DNA of 38,535 bases from Bacteroidota bacterium (lineage in GTDB: Bacteria; Bacteroidota; Bacteroidia; Chitinophagales; Chitinophagaceae). A model generated the notes under the pieces. It worked only from the letters and a program-made list of their open reading frames with translations. It ran no database searches and had not been told where the DNA came from. Below are positions 1 through 6,779 of the stretch, piece by piece (the first letter of the stretch is position 1; every line of letters begins with the position of its first letter). The position numbers were made by a program, and so were the translations under genes. The DNA is taken from positions 1 to 38,535 of the forward strand of contig JAEZDR010000105.1 of NCBI GenBank assembly GCA_023433265.1. Direction: 5' to 3'.

Positions 1-929
1 GAGTAGCGATGGTATACCGTGCAAAGGGCAGGATTGAGAACATGGAATTCATTCAGTTTCATCCTACAGCGCTGTACGAGCCGGGGATTTCCCCATCCTT
101 TCTTATCACAGAAGCCGTGAGGGGTGATGGAGGCATTTTGCGCAACAAAAACGGTGAGGCTTTTATGCAGCGTTACGATGAGCGGAAAGACCTGGCACCT
201 AGAGATATTGTGGCAAGAGCCATAGATAACGAAATGAAGGTAACAGGTACAGAACATGTTTACCTCGACTGCACCCACATGGAGAAGGAGCGTTTTATAC
301 ACCACTTCCCAAATATTTACGAAAAATGCCTCGGCATCGGTATTGATCCTATACAAAACCTGATACCTGTAGCCCCGGCTGCACACTACAGCTGTGGTGG
401 AATTAAAACCGATGAATGGGCACGCACTTCCATTCTTAACCTTTATGCATGCGGCGAGTGTGCAAGCACAGGTTTACATGGGGCTAACCGCCTTGCAAGC
501 AATAGTTTGCTTGAGGCGATGGTTTTCAGTCACCGCGCATACCTGGACGCCATTGACAGAGTTACCGGGCTAAATTTCAAGACCGATATCCCTGATTGGT
601 ATGCACTTGCAACAAGCGACCCGAAAGAAATGATCCTGATAACACAAAGTCTGAAAGAATTACAACAGGTGATGAGTGATTATGTAGGTATTGTTCGGAA
701 CGATGTTCGTCTTGAGCGCGCTATGAAAAGGCTGGACCTTTTGTATGATGAAACTGAAGCCTTATACCGAACCACCAGGGTGTCTCCACAACTCTGCGAG
801 CTTAGAAATTTAATTACTGTTGGATACCTGATTGTGAAGGGTGCACAGTTTAGAAAGGAAAGCCGTGGGCTGCATTATAATACGGACCATCCCAACAAAA
901 ACAGCTTACTTCAAAATATCATATTATAA
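1..929 (+). CDS. nadB: L-aspartate oxidase, 3' part (5' end outside window)
   Basis: Oxidises L-aspartate to iminoaspartate, the first step of de novo NAD synthesis, using FAD in the cytoplasm. The frame is open from the first bases (codons GTA GCG ATG from position 3), so the gene begins upstream and the visible ATG at 9 is internal. Family motifs in order: MEFIQFHPTALY, ITEAVRGDGG, HYSCGGI and GECASTGLHGANRLASNSL, the last two being FAD/substrate-binding segments of the succinate dehydrogenase/aspartate oxidase flavoproteins. The C-terminal helical domain is complete and ends in a normal stop at 929. SdhA/FrdA is the main alternative, but GECASTGLHGANRLASNSL and the short C-terminal domain fit NadB. 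No nadA or nadC is in view. Confidence 0.93.
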   Translation, partial: VAMVYRAKGRIENMEFIQFHPTALYEPGISPSFLITEAVRGDGGILRNKNGEAFMQRYDERKDLAPRDIVARAIDNEMKVTGTEHVYLDCTHMEKERFIHHFPNIYEKCLGIGIDPIQNLIPVAPAAHYSCGGIKTDEWARTSILNLYACGECASTGLHGANRLASNSLLEAMVFSHRAYLDAIDRVTGLNFKTDIPDWYALATSDPKEMILITQSLKELQQVMSDYVGIVRNDVRLERAMKRLDLLYDETEALYRTTRVSPQLCELRNLITVGYLIVKGAQFRKESRGLHYNTDHPNKNSLLQNIIL

Positions 930-953
930 CAGGTTATAAGCAGATGCTAATGG

Positions 954-961
954 TAATTTTG
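954..961 (+). promoter_or_regulatory. -7 element TAATTTTG of the acyltransferase gene
   Basis: Exact match to the Bacteroidota -7 consensus TAnnTTTG, followed by C. The ATG at 969 begins 8 bases after it, so the transcript would have almost no leader. No convincing -33 TTTG is seen at the usual 19-20 bp. Confidence 0.55.
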
Positions 962-968
962 CAGCCGT

Positions 969-1847
969 ATGTATCATCTTGTATATGTGCTTCTTTACCT
1001 GTTGAGCTTGTTGCCACTCCGCTTGCTTTACTTGTTAAGTGATCTGATTTTCCTCATTATGTATCATGTTGCCAGGTACAGGCGAGCTGTGGTAGCTTCT
1101 AATTTGCTCATTGCATTCCCAAACAAAACGATTGCAGAACGTAATAAAATTGAAAAACGGTTTTATGCGCTTTTTGCTGATTCTTTCATTGAAACCATCA
1201 AACTCATCTCCATTACAAAAGCTGAATTAGAAAGGAGGATAACAGGGAATTTCCAACTAATCAACGACCTCTACCCCTCCTATCCCAAGGTTCAAATTCA
1301 TAGTGGACACTTTTTCAATTGGGAGTTTATGAACCTTGCTTGTGGTAGCCGGTTAGAACACCCGTTCCTTGGAATTTACATGCCCCTGAGCAATAATATA
1401 ATGGACAGGATTATGAAGAAGATGAGGTCTCGTTTTGGGACCATTCTTATTGCTGCACCTGAATTCAGGACTAGTTTTCATCAATACTCTCAAAAGGAAT
1501 ATGCGATTGGCCTAATTGCAGATCAAAGTACGGCGAATTATAATAGTGCACGATGGCATCGTTTTTTCGGGAAGCCTGCGCCTTTTGTAACGGGACCTGA
1601 GAAAGGAGCCTTACGTAACAACACGGCTGTTGTTATGGTAAAATTCTATCGGAAAAAGCGCGGGTACTACCATGCAGATTTCTCATTGCTCACTGCTCAA
1701 CCGCGCGAGACATCAGATGGCTTTATTACGAAAGCGCTTATCACTTTCATTGAGCAGGCGGTAAAAGAGCATCCGGAAAACTATTTATGGACGCATAGAA
1801 GATGGAAACATGAATTCAATGCCGAAGTGCACCAATTACTTGACTAA
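969..1847 (+). CDS. Lysophospholipid/lipid A-type acyltransferase (LpxL/HtrB family)
   Basis: Predicted inner-membrane acyltransferase of the lipid A biosynthesis acyltransferase family, which moves an acyl chain from acyl-ACP to a lipid A precursor or related lipid. The 292-residue protein starts with a hydrophobic anchor (about residues 4-35). It carries the family's H-x4-E catalytic pair in GHFFNWE (His114, Glu119) and the downstream block GLIADQS, as in LpxL/LpxM. Length is typical. The first ATG was chosen because the -7 element TAATTTTG ends 8 bases upstream. It follows nadB by 39 bases but has its own promoter-like site. In Bacteroidota some members make ornithine or other lipids, so the substrate is not settled. 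Confidence 0.85.
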   Translation: MYHLVYVLLYLLSLLPLRLLYLLSDLIFLIMYHVARYRRAVVASNLLIAFPNKTIAERNKIEKRFYALFADSFIETIKLISITKAELERRITGNFQLINDLYPSYPKVQIHSGHFFNWEFMNLACGSRLEHPFLGIYMPLSNNIMDRIMKKMRSRFGTILIAAPEFRTSFHQYSQKEYAIGLIADQSTANYNSARWHRFFGKPAPFVTGPEKGALRNNTAVVMVKFYRKKRGYYHADFSLLTAQPRETSDGFITKALITFIEQAVKEHPENYLWTHRRWKHEFNAEVHQLLD

Positions 1848-1854
1848 TAAATAA

Positions 1855-1968
1855 AAAACCTACAAGATTCCAACGTGGAAAAAGCACTTAAGAGAGACGA
1901 AGCAAGGCTTTGAGCAAATGAATACCAAGCTCAAGGAAAGAGTAGAATATTCAGTCAATAAAAAGTAA
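1855..1968 (+). other. Short open stretch, possible gene remnant
   Basis: In frame with position 1861 the DNA reads as 37 codons without a stop, ending in TAA at 1966-1968. The translation is lysine/glutamate-rich and looks protein-like (pieces TWKKHLRETKQGFEQ and LKERVEYS). A stop codon lies just before position 1855, and the only ATG (1918) leaves 16 residues, so it cannot be a complete gene in this form. It may be the tail of a decayed gene or chance. I do not recognise the family. Confidence 0.2.
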
Positions 1969-1988
1969 TAACAGCGTATGTACTGTTA

Positions 1989-2453
1989 CTAAACCGCTAT
2001 TTTCAAGTTTTGAGATACAACTTTAATGATACCCCTGATTGTCTCGGTGGTGAGGGGCTTAGCATAATAACCCGATACCAGCGGATGGTTGTTTGCCTGT
2101 TCAGCATCTTCCTGTGAGCAAGAGGCAGAAAGCATGTAAATCCGCAAACGTTTCAGTATTTCTTCGGGCAATTCTGCCATTTTATTTACCACTTTCCAAC
2201 CCGACATGTCGGGCATGTAGATATCAACAAAAACAAGACAATTATCGTTTATATCTGCATTGTGGGAGCCTAAAAACCGGAGGGCAGCAGCCGGATCTTC
2301 AAACGTCCTGACTTTCGCATCAGGATCTACCTTTTTTATCAGCAGGCTTGCAATCTGGTTGAAGAAGCGGTCATCGTCTATGACTATAATCTGCTGTTGG
2401 TGTATGCGCTGCTTATTTCCACCAAAAAAAGAGGCTAATTCGTTTGTTTTCAC
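1989..2453 (-). CDS. Single-domain response regulator (receiver only), pair A
   Basis: A 154-residue CheY-like receiver with no output domain, so it probably passes on phosphate or acts by protein contact in the cytoplasm. Visible features: acidic cluster IDDD (residues 25-28), phosphoacceptor Asp77 in VFVDIYMPDMSG, switch Ser109, and conserved Lys132 in AKPLT. An extra N-terminal stretch of about 20 residues precedes the fold. The start is GTG at 2453; no in-frame ATG exists before upstream stops. It is clearly paralogous to the receiver at 3105-3524 (shared FFNQ(I/V)ASLLIKK and PAAAL blocks). The nearest kinase-like gene is at 7030-7875; partnership with it is only inferred. Confidence 0.88.
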   Translation of the reverse strand: MKTNELASFFGGNKQRIHQQQIIVIDDDRFFNQIASLLIKKVDPDAKVRTFEDPAAALRFLGSHNADINDNCLVFVDIYMPDMSGWKVVNKMAELPEEILKRLRIYMLSASCSQEDAEQANNHPLVSGYYAKPLTTETIRGIIKVVSQNLKIAV

Positions 2454-2472
2454 AGTGTAGGCTTTATGGTTA

Positions 2473-2498
2473 TTTACTAAAACAATGTTTTACTAAAA
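2473..2498. repeat. Direct repeat TTTACTAAAA x2 upstream of a receiver gene
   Basis: Identical 10-bp copies at 2473-2482 and 2489-2498 (16 bp start to start), within 50 bp upstream of the GTG of the minus-strand receiver. This is a plausible operator, but the region is very AT-rich, so chance is possible. Confidence 0.3.
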
Positions 2499-2683
2499 AC
2501 GGCTGGTCGAAGTTTAAAATAATAAAACGATAAGTCCTTTTCCTCTAACTTTTTTTTGAAAGGTTAATAGTAAATTTTATAGGTGAATAAGTATAAATAC
2601 ATAGCCCTCAAACGCGTCATTTAGCAGGTTGGGAACACTTATTACATAATATTTTTATCTTTAGGTCATTTTGGACGACGCCA

Positions 2684-3061
2684 GTGAAGACACTCTTACT
2701 AATTGAAGACGATGAATCGATTGCAGAAGTATTAGTGTTACTGTTATCTACACGCGGATACGAGGTTAAACATTACTATGATTTCGAAACACTGCAGCAA
2801 TTTTCTGATGCTGTCAACAATTTAAAGCCCCACCTCATTATTTCTGATGTATTTCTGCCCCACATTGATGGCAGGGAACTATGTAAATACTTGAAAGCCA
2901 AAGAAGGATTTAAAAAAGTACCCTACCTGCTTTATTCTGCCGGAAACCTCAGTGAAAAAGAAATACAAGAAAGTTGCGGCGATATGTTTCTACGCAAACC
3001 CTTTGATTTGCCCGTATTTGAACAGGCGATTCAATCACTGGCTTCTACAAACTACAATTGA
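2684..3061 (+). CDS. Single-domain response regulator (receiver only), pair B
   Basis: A 125-residue stand-alone receiver. Landmarks: acidic IEDD (residues 7-10), phosphoacceptor Asp55 in IISDVFLP, switch Ser85, and Lys105 in LRKPF. The start is GTG at 2684 because the motif LLLIEDD begins only a few residues later. The near-consensus element TCATTTTG (2666-2673) lies 10 bases upstream, giving a nearly leaderless arrangement. The closest relative in the window is the receiver at 4265-4648 (same length, same positions of all key residues, both starting MKT). It faces away from the receiver at 1989-2453. There is no output domain, so the function is probably phosphorelay or protein-protein control. 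Confidence 0.87.
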   Translation: MKTLLLIEDDESIAEVLVLLLSTRGYEVKHYYDFETLQQFSDAVNNLKPHLIISDVFLPHIDGRELCKYLKAKEGFKKVPYLLYSAGNLSEKEIQESCGDMFLRKPFDLPVFEQAIQSLASTNYN

Positions 3062-3104
3062 CGCCTTTTTAGGGCGCCAATCCGTAGTTAATAATTTGCG
3101 CATT

Positions 3105-3524
3105 TTAAACAGCCATAGCATGAGGGGCAGATACCACTCTGATGATATTCTTTATGGTCTGCACAGTAATGGGCTTGCTGAAATAACCTTGCACCAGCGG
3201 GTGTTTTTGAGCCTTCCTGGCATCCGCTTCATTCGCCAATGCTGAAATCATGTAAATCTCAAGGCATTGTAGCTTATGAATGGGTAACTCGGCAAGCTGG
3301 TCTAACAATTCCCAACCTGAAGTTTCCGGCATGTTTACGTCAATAAACAATACGCAAGAAGAGGAAAGACCTGTCTTTGAAGAATCAATGAATTGCAGTG
3401 CAGCGGCTGGCTTGTCAAATGTTTTTACAAAAGCAGTAGGAACAACCTTTTTGATGAGAAGACTTGCTACCTGGTTAAAGAAGCGGTCATCATCAACCAG
3501 GATAATCTGTTGATGTTCAGTCAT
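3105..3524 (-). CDS. Single-domain response regulator (receiver only), pair A
   Basis: A 139-residue receiver, paralogous to the one at 1989-2453 but without the longer N-terminus. Landmarks: VDDD (residues 10-13), phosphoacceptor Asp62 in LFIDVNMPETSG, switch Ser94, Lys117 in SKPIT. The ATG at 3524 is well supported: the start codon touches an 8-bp inverted repeat that follows directly after a textbook promoter. Its 3' end lies 43 bases from the end of the convergent receiver at 2684-3061. No DNA-binding or enzymatic domain follows the receiver. Confidence 0.9.
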   Translation of the reverse strand: MTEHQQIILVDDDRFFNQVASLLIKKVVPTAFVKTFDKPAAALQFIDSSKTGLSSSCVLFIDVNMPETSGWELLDQLAELPIHKLQCLEIYMISALANEADARKAQKHPLVQGYFSKPITVQTIKNIIRVVSAPHAMAV

Positions 3525-3546
3525 GGAGTATTGGATTTAATACTCC
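3525..3546 (-). promoter_or_regulatory. 8-bp inverted repeat forming the whole 5' leader of the receiver at 3524
   Basis: GGAGTATT (3525-3532) and AATACTCC (3539-3546) are perfect inverted copies around a 6-base loop. The repeat abuts the ATG on one side and the -7 element on the other. The mRNA would therefore begin at or in a hairpin that ends right at the start codon. As DNA it could equally be an operator over the transcription start. Confidence 0.6.
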
Positions 3547-3576
3547 AAATATAACTGTTTACAATTCTCTAACAAA
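3546..3576 (-). promoter_or_regulatory. Promoter TTTG-N19-TATATTTG for the receiver at 3524
   Basis: On the minus strand, -33 element TTTG (3573-3576), spacer of exactly 19 bp, and -7 element TATATTTG (3546-3553). Both elements and the spacing match the Bacteroidota housekeeping promoter consensus. Transcription should start about 5 bases further on, inside the inverted repeat next to the ATG. Confidence 0.75.
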
Positions 3577-3653
3577 TTATTTTTTAAAATATTCTATTAA
3601 GGCCTAAGCTTATTGAAGGCTTAAGAATGCTCCAGTAACCAAATACTCCAACC

Positions 3654-4154
3654 TTATTGTTTCAAAGGAGCTCCTACAGGTATGGTACAATCGTGGCCAG
3701 GCTGACCATGGGCCGGATTTAACTTAGCAGACCCTCCTGAAGGCTGCGTGGATGGAGCAGGTTGCGGCGAAGGTGTTAGTACAGGCGTTGGCTGCACAGG
3801 CACAGCGGTGGCCGTTGTGGTGGTCTGGGTTGTTTTTGGAGCTGAGTTGAGAGGTGCTCCTACTGCTATATCACATCTATGGCCAGGCTGACCATGCGGT
3901 GGGTTGAGATTTGAGGAAGCAGAGCCAGTGGCAGGCTGTGGTATAGGAACAGGTGTAACCGTAGACTGGGCTGGCTGCTGTTGATTAAGCGCGGCTGAAG
4001 CAGAGTCTCCCTGAGCAGGCATTACAGTATCGTTGGATACGGTAAAAGGCTGCGCATCAGTTGAAGGCACATATTTCTCTTCTGCGCCACTGTTATTACA
4101 CGCCGCAATCATTGCAACCGGCATGACAAGGGTTACCAATATTTTCTTGTTCAT
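3654..4154 (-). CDS. Lipoprotein with two LNPxHGQPGHxC repeats
   Basis: Predicted lipoprotein of 166 residues: a short hydrophobic signal with lipobox IAAC, lipidated Cys19, then a Pro/Thr/Ser/Gln-rich, probably disordered chain. Two copies of a 20-residue motif stand out, at residues 83-102 and 145-164, of the form LNPxHGQPGHxCxIxVGAPL. The second copy ends the protein. Each copy conserves two His and one Cys, which could bind a metal or form a disulfide, but nothing proves this. The rest is low-complexity linker. I recall the motif as recurrent in uncharacterised Bacteroidota proteins; I know no function. The gene lies between receiver genes on the same strand and has its own -7 element TAGTTTTG. 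Confidence 0.85.
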   Translation of the reverse strand: MNKKILVTLVMPVAMIAACNNSGAEEKYVPSTDAQPFTVSNDTVMPAQGDSASAALNQQQPAQSTVTPVPIPQPATGSASSNLNPPHGQPGHRCDIAVGAPLNSAPKTTQTTTTATAVPVQPTPVLTPSPQPAPSTQPSGGSAKLNPAHGQPGHDCTIPVGAPLKQ

Positions 4155-4194
4155 ATTATATCATGCGGCTTCTTTAGCAGGAGAGCAGCAGTTT

Positions 4195-4202
4195 CAAAAC
4201 TA
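4195..4202 (-). promoter_or_regulatory. -7 element TAGTTTTG of the lipoprotein gene
   Basis: Exact TAnnTTTG match on the minus strand, about 40 bases upstream of the ATG at 4154. The -33 region is AT-rich without a clear TTTG. Confidence 0.45.
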
Positions 4203-4264
4203 AGATAATAGTTAATAGTAAAATGCTAAATCCAATTTGCACTTGTAGTTCTGGAGGTAAGCTA

Positions 4265-4648
4265 TTAGGCAGCAATATTTTCCTTACTTAACAAGGACTC
4301 CACCGCTACCTGCATCTTCCCGATGTCGAACGGTTTACCAATGTACGCATCGGCCATGCAAGCTTTCATTTCGGAGTTGCTAAGTTTGATTGACGAGCAA
4401 ACCAACAAGGGTATATGCTTCAGGCGCTTATCTTGTTTTGCAAAGCTGCAAAGGTCTCTTCCATCTATGAATGGCAGCTTCACATCTACAATGATCAAGT
4501 CCGGCCTGGCGGTTTCAACAAGATGCACAAACTCTTCGAAGGTTTCGAAAAAATCGTGATGAAGCGTTCTGTAATTCTTCAACGAAAGAATCAGTTCTAC
4601 CGCTTCTGCAATAGAATGGTCGTCTTCAATGTGAAGGATTGTTTTCAT
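4265..4648 (-). CDS. Single-domain response regulator (receiver only), pair B
   Basis: A 127-residue receiver, paralog of 2684-3061. Landmarks: IEDD (residues 7-10), phosphoacceptor Asp55 in IIVDVKLPFIDG, switch Ser85, Lys105 in GKPFD. Residue numbering of all three functional sites is the same as in its paralog, pointing to a simple duplication. It ends 110 bases upstream of the lipoprotein start on the same strand, with a separate promoter-like site for the lipoprotein between them. A perfect palindrome sits in its leader (4657-4672). No output domain. Confidence 0.88.
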   Translation of the reverse strand: MKTILHIEDDHSIAEAVELILSLKNYRTLHHDFFETFEEFVHLVETARPDLIIVDVKLPFIDGRDLCSFAKQDKRLKHIPLLVCSSIKLSNSEMKACMADAYIGKPFDIGKMQVAVESLLSKENIAA

Positions 4649-4656
4649 AGTGTCTT

Positions 4657-4672
4657 TTTGTGTTCACACAAA
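4657..4672. promoter_or_regulatory. Palindrome TTTGTG-TTCA-CACAAA before the receiver at 4648
   Basis: Perfect 6-bp arms around 4 bases, 8 bases upstream of the ATG. It could be a regulator-binding site or a leader hairpin. It resembles the arrangement at the receiver 3105-3524, although the sequences differ. Confidence 0.4.
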
Positions 4673-4836
4673 GCGTATGAAGCGGCAAAATAGCTCCGCC
4701 AGGAATGGAGAAAGCTGACGATAGTCAGGTTTTCCTGTTTTTATACATTAATTGATAATATGTGATTCCTGAAGAGCATTACAGGGCCACAGGAATTGAA
4801 GCTTTGCAGTTATTCCTTTCCTGGAGGGTTGGAGCC

Positions 4837-4844
4837 TAACTTTG
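4837..4844 (+). promoter_or_regulatory. -7 element TAACTTTG of the GNAT gene
   Basis: Exact TAnnTTTG followed by C. The ATG at 4850 begins 5 bases after it, which supports that start over the upstream TTG at 4796 and predicts a leaderless mRNA. Confidence 0.55.
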
Positions 4845-4849
4845 CGGCT

Positions 4850-5389
4850 ATGCCAGTGGATATCCAGCCTTTGCTTGAAAACGAAGACCTGCTCTTGCAG
4901 CCATTAAAACCAGAACATTTCGATGCGCTATATAAGGTTGCTTCCGATCCTGCGGTTTGGGTGCAGCATCCCAACAAAGACCGGTGGCAGAAAGATGTTT
5001 TTCAAAACTTTTTCGAAGGTGCACTGCAAAGCGGTGGGGCTTATATAATTTTTGATAAAGCCACAGGAGAGGTAGCTGGCAGCACGCGTTTCTATGATTA
5101 TAGCAGAGAGAAAGATTCCATATTCATTGGATACACTTTCTATGGTACGCGCTATTGGGGAAAAGGGCTTAACCCTGCGGTAAAAACACTGATGCTCAAC
5201 TATGTATTCACGCTGGTTTCCAAGGTATACTTCCAGATAGGCGCTTCTAATGTACGTTCGCAGGTAGCGATTACCCGGCTGGGTGCAAGGAAAATAGGCG
5301 AGGAAGAGGTGGCCTATTACGGTGAACCGGTTAGGCTTAACTTCCTTTATTTGATAGAAAAAGAAGACTGGGTTAATAATATAGGATAG
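4850..5389 (+). CDS. GNAT N-acetyltransferase, RimJ/RimL type
   Basis: A 179-residue acetyltransferase of the GNAT fold (Acetyltransf_3/RimJ-RimL group), using acetyl-CoA to modify an amine; substrate unknown. The N-terminus reads LLQPLKPEHFDALYKVASDP, typical of this group. The acetyl-CoA-binding region is around YGTRYWGKGLNPAVKTLML, followed by the C-terminal block ASNVRSQVAITRLGARKIGE. An in-frame TTG at 4796 would add 18 residues, but those overlap the promoter element TAACTTTG, so the ATG at 4850 is preferred. Isolated gene; its 3' side opens into the long gene-free region. Confidence 0.88.
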   Translation: MPVDIQPLLENEDLLLQPLKPEHFDALYKVASDPAVWVQHPNKDRWQKDVFQNFFEGALQSGGAYIIFDKATGEVAGSTRFYDYSREKDSIFIGYTFYGTRYWGKGLNPAVKTLMLNYVFTLVSKVYFQIGASNVRSQVAITRLGARKIGEEEVAYYGEPVRLNFLYLIEKEDWVNNIG

Positions 5390-5452
5390 CCTTTGTTGGT
5401 TAACTGTTAGTATGGGAAATATGAAAAGCCCGTTGCATTGACGCATTATTGT

Positions 5453-5563
5453 CGCAGTTGCCTCGCAGTTGGTTCGGAGTTACCACCCAGTTGCTATGCT
5501 ACAACACCGCTACAACACCGCTACAGCATCGCTACAAAATCGCTACAACTCCGCTACAACATC
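5453..5563. repeat. Array A of 11-bp repeats (4 + 6 units)
   Basis: Two blocks with strict 11-bp spacing. Block 1 (5453-5496) has four units of the type CGCAGTTGCCT. Block 2 (5498-5563) has six units of the type GCTACAACACC, the first two identical. One base separates the blocks. The core ACAAC of block 2 recurs in array B beyond the RNA region. Period 11 is not a multiple of 3, so coding is unlikely; it is close to one turn of the DNA helix. Confidence 0.8.
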
Positions 5564-5584
5564 GCCACTAATACCCAGAAATGG

Positions 5585-5632
5585 CTAGCAGCACTCAAAC
5601 CATGAAAATGCGATGCTAGAACAGTTTTTTTT
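5585..5632 (+). terminator. Weak terminator-like hairpin
   Basis: CTAGCA (5585-5590) pairs with TGCTAG (5614-5619), extended by GCA/TGC over a bulge. A run of eight T (5625-5632) follows after 5 bases. It could end transcription from the GNAT gene, although the loop is long and the T run is not adjacent. Confidence 0.35.
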
Positions 5633-5704
5633 AGTATGGAAGATAGAAAGGTTGCGGGCATAAACGATCGGTTGGTACTCCGGAAAGCCTCAAGAACAAC
5701 CTAA

Positions 5705-5772
5705 ATGTGCATAAGGCTAATTGTTATGTGCTAAACGGTAATATTATGTGCATTAAGGCCGTTTTTCTGTGC
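5705..5772. repeat. Four TGTGC iterons at 20-21 bp spacing
   Basis: ATGTGC at 5705, 5726 and 5746 and CTGTGC at 5767. The first three are each followed by an A-rich stretch ending in GG. Steps of 21, 20 and 21 bp put all copies on one face of the helix, as for a protein-binding array. They lie just upstream of the structured RNA, but might also belong to its 5' part. Confidence 0.5.
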
Positions 5773-5819
5773 GTGGCCGGGTTGAAAACAAGTGCGTACA
5801 AAAACGCCAAAATATTTGG

Positions 5820-6690
5820 AAACAGCTAAACCCTCATACTATCTTCGATTTACAATTGAGGGCAGAAAACCGGTAAAAAAGTTCAAGCGCTAAGTTGAGT
5901 AACCAGGGCGAAAATTCAGGCCGCAAGGTAAGAAAAGAAACCCGGGTTGCGGATGAAAAAACAGGAAAAAACAAAAAGCTTCGGCTTTAAGTAAAAAACT
6001 GGTTCTTCATCTAAAACGAATCGGATAGCTTAACAGCAGGAGGATTCGGACGGAAAATGGCTTTCGAAGGAAGGCGTCACATTTTCCAAATCATCTGGAA
6101 CTTTGGAAGCAGCTTCGGCTGCTGAAAAAAAGAAAGATGATGAAGTTTTTTGAAACACTGTTTGCCAGTTACCGCAAAACGCATTTTGCTCCTCAAAAAA
6201 GCAGATTACACTACCGGTTAATTGTGGAAATATCAGCTTGCAAAAGCGGAACATTCCTTTGCAGACAATCCTTAGCCGGTTAGCTGGTTAAGGTGCAGCT
6301 TAGGCTGACGTGCGGTAAAAATTCTTCACGCATTGGCAGTGTAACAATTGCTTCGGCTATTGTAAAGCTATCAATGCATTAGGTTAACTCCGGCAACGGG
6401 GCTATACCTAAAGGGTGCTAACAGCAATGTTTGGCAACCCCGGGCTCCAAAGCCAGCAATGGCATTGAACCCATCGGTAGAGATTTCAGCCATGAAATCG
6501 TAAACCGGGGGCAATTACCCCAGCAATGGGAGAAAGCCCACACCCGCATCAGGGTGCGCAGCAAATGTGAAAACATAGCTGCATGATGCAGAGAGTAACC
6601 CCGTAAAACGGGATACCCTCAAACAACTAAAAACACCGGGAATAAAAATGCTTGTCTACCGACGAGTATTGTTAAACCTGGTGTTTTTTA
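5820..6690 (+). ncRNA. Candidate large structured non-coding RNA
   Basis: No credible protein gene lies here, but the + strand is packed with consecutive local helices and A-rich joints. Examples: 5831-5836/5857-5862; 5921-5926/5947-5952; 5952-5964/5999-6011 (11 of 13 pairs) capped by a cUUCGg hairpin at 5975-5988; 6017-6022/6043-6048; 6052-6059/6080-6087; 6090-6096/6135-6141 capped by cUUCGg at 6108-6123; 6146-6153/6193-6200 enclosing two hairpins; 6239-6244/6258-6263; 6270-6277/6286-6293; 6344-6351/6356-6363 with cUUCGg; GCAA-capped hairpins at 6388-6401, 6417-6435, 6452-6463 and 6519-6530; 6438-6443/6505-6510 enclosing two hairpins; 6558-6582 with a GAAA loop; 6591-6620. cUUCGg and GNRA loops exist only on the + strand, fixing the orientation. 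A terminator closes the 3' end. The 5' end is uncertain (5640-5825). I cannot assign it to OLE, ROOL, GOLLD, HEARO or a group II intron. Confidence 0.65.
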
Positions 6691-6698
6691 TTTTTATC
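6629..6698 (+). terminator. 3' terminator of the structured RNA
   Basis: Outer stem 6629-6640 with 6677-6688 (12 pairs, one G-U), a symmetric 6/6 internal loop, inner stem 6647-6656 with 6661-6670 (10 pairs including G-U) and loop TACC. A T-rich tail runs from 6684 to about 6696. It points in the + direction, the same as the UUCG/GNRA hairpins. Confidence 0.7.
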
Positions 6699-6779
6699 CC
6701 CTGATTCTGAAACGTTTTCCTTTTTCTCTGCTTGCTACAAACCTGTTAACAGTAGTAAAAATCACCATCACCCGGGTTG

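Noticed and set aside
4928..5446. Long minus-strand frame opposite the GNAT gene
   Set aside because: Shadow of the + strand gene, which has clear GNAT motifs and a promoter.
5453..5563. CRISPR-like array
   Set aside because: Units are 11 bp, contiguous and degenerate; there are no spacers of 30-40 bp and no cas genes.
6030..6254. Minus-strand 74-codon frame inside the RNA region
   Set aside because: Its composition is low-complexity (runs of F and S from A-rich loops) and it overlaps many + strand helices; no family resemblance.
5820..6690. Group II intron or known ribozyme
   Set aside because: No domain V hairpin of the group II type, no reverse transcriptase and no group I core motifs were seen. 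RNase P, tmRNA and 6S signatures are also absent.
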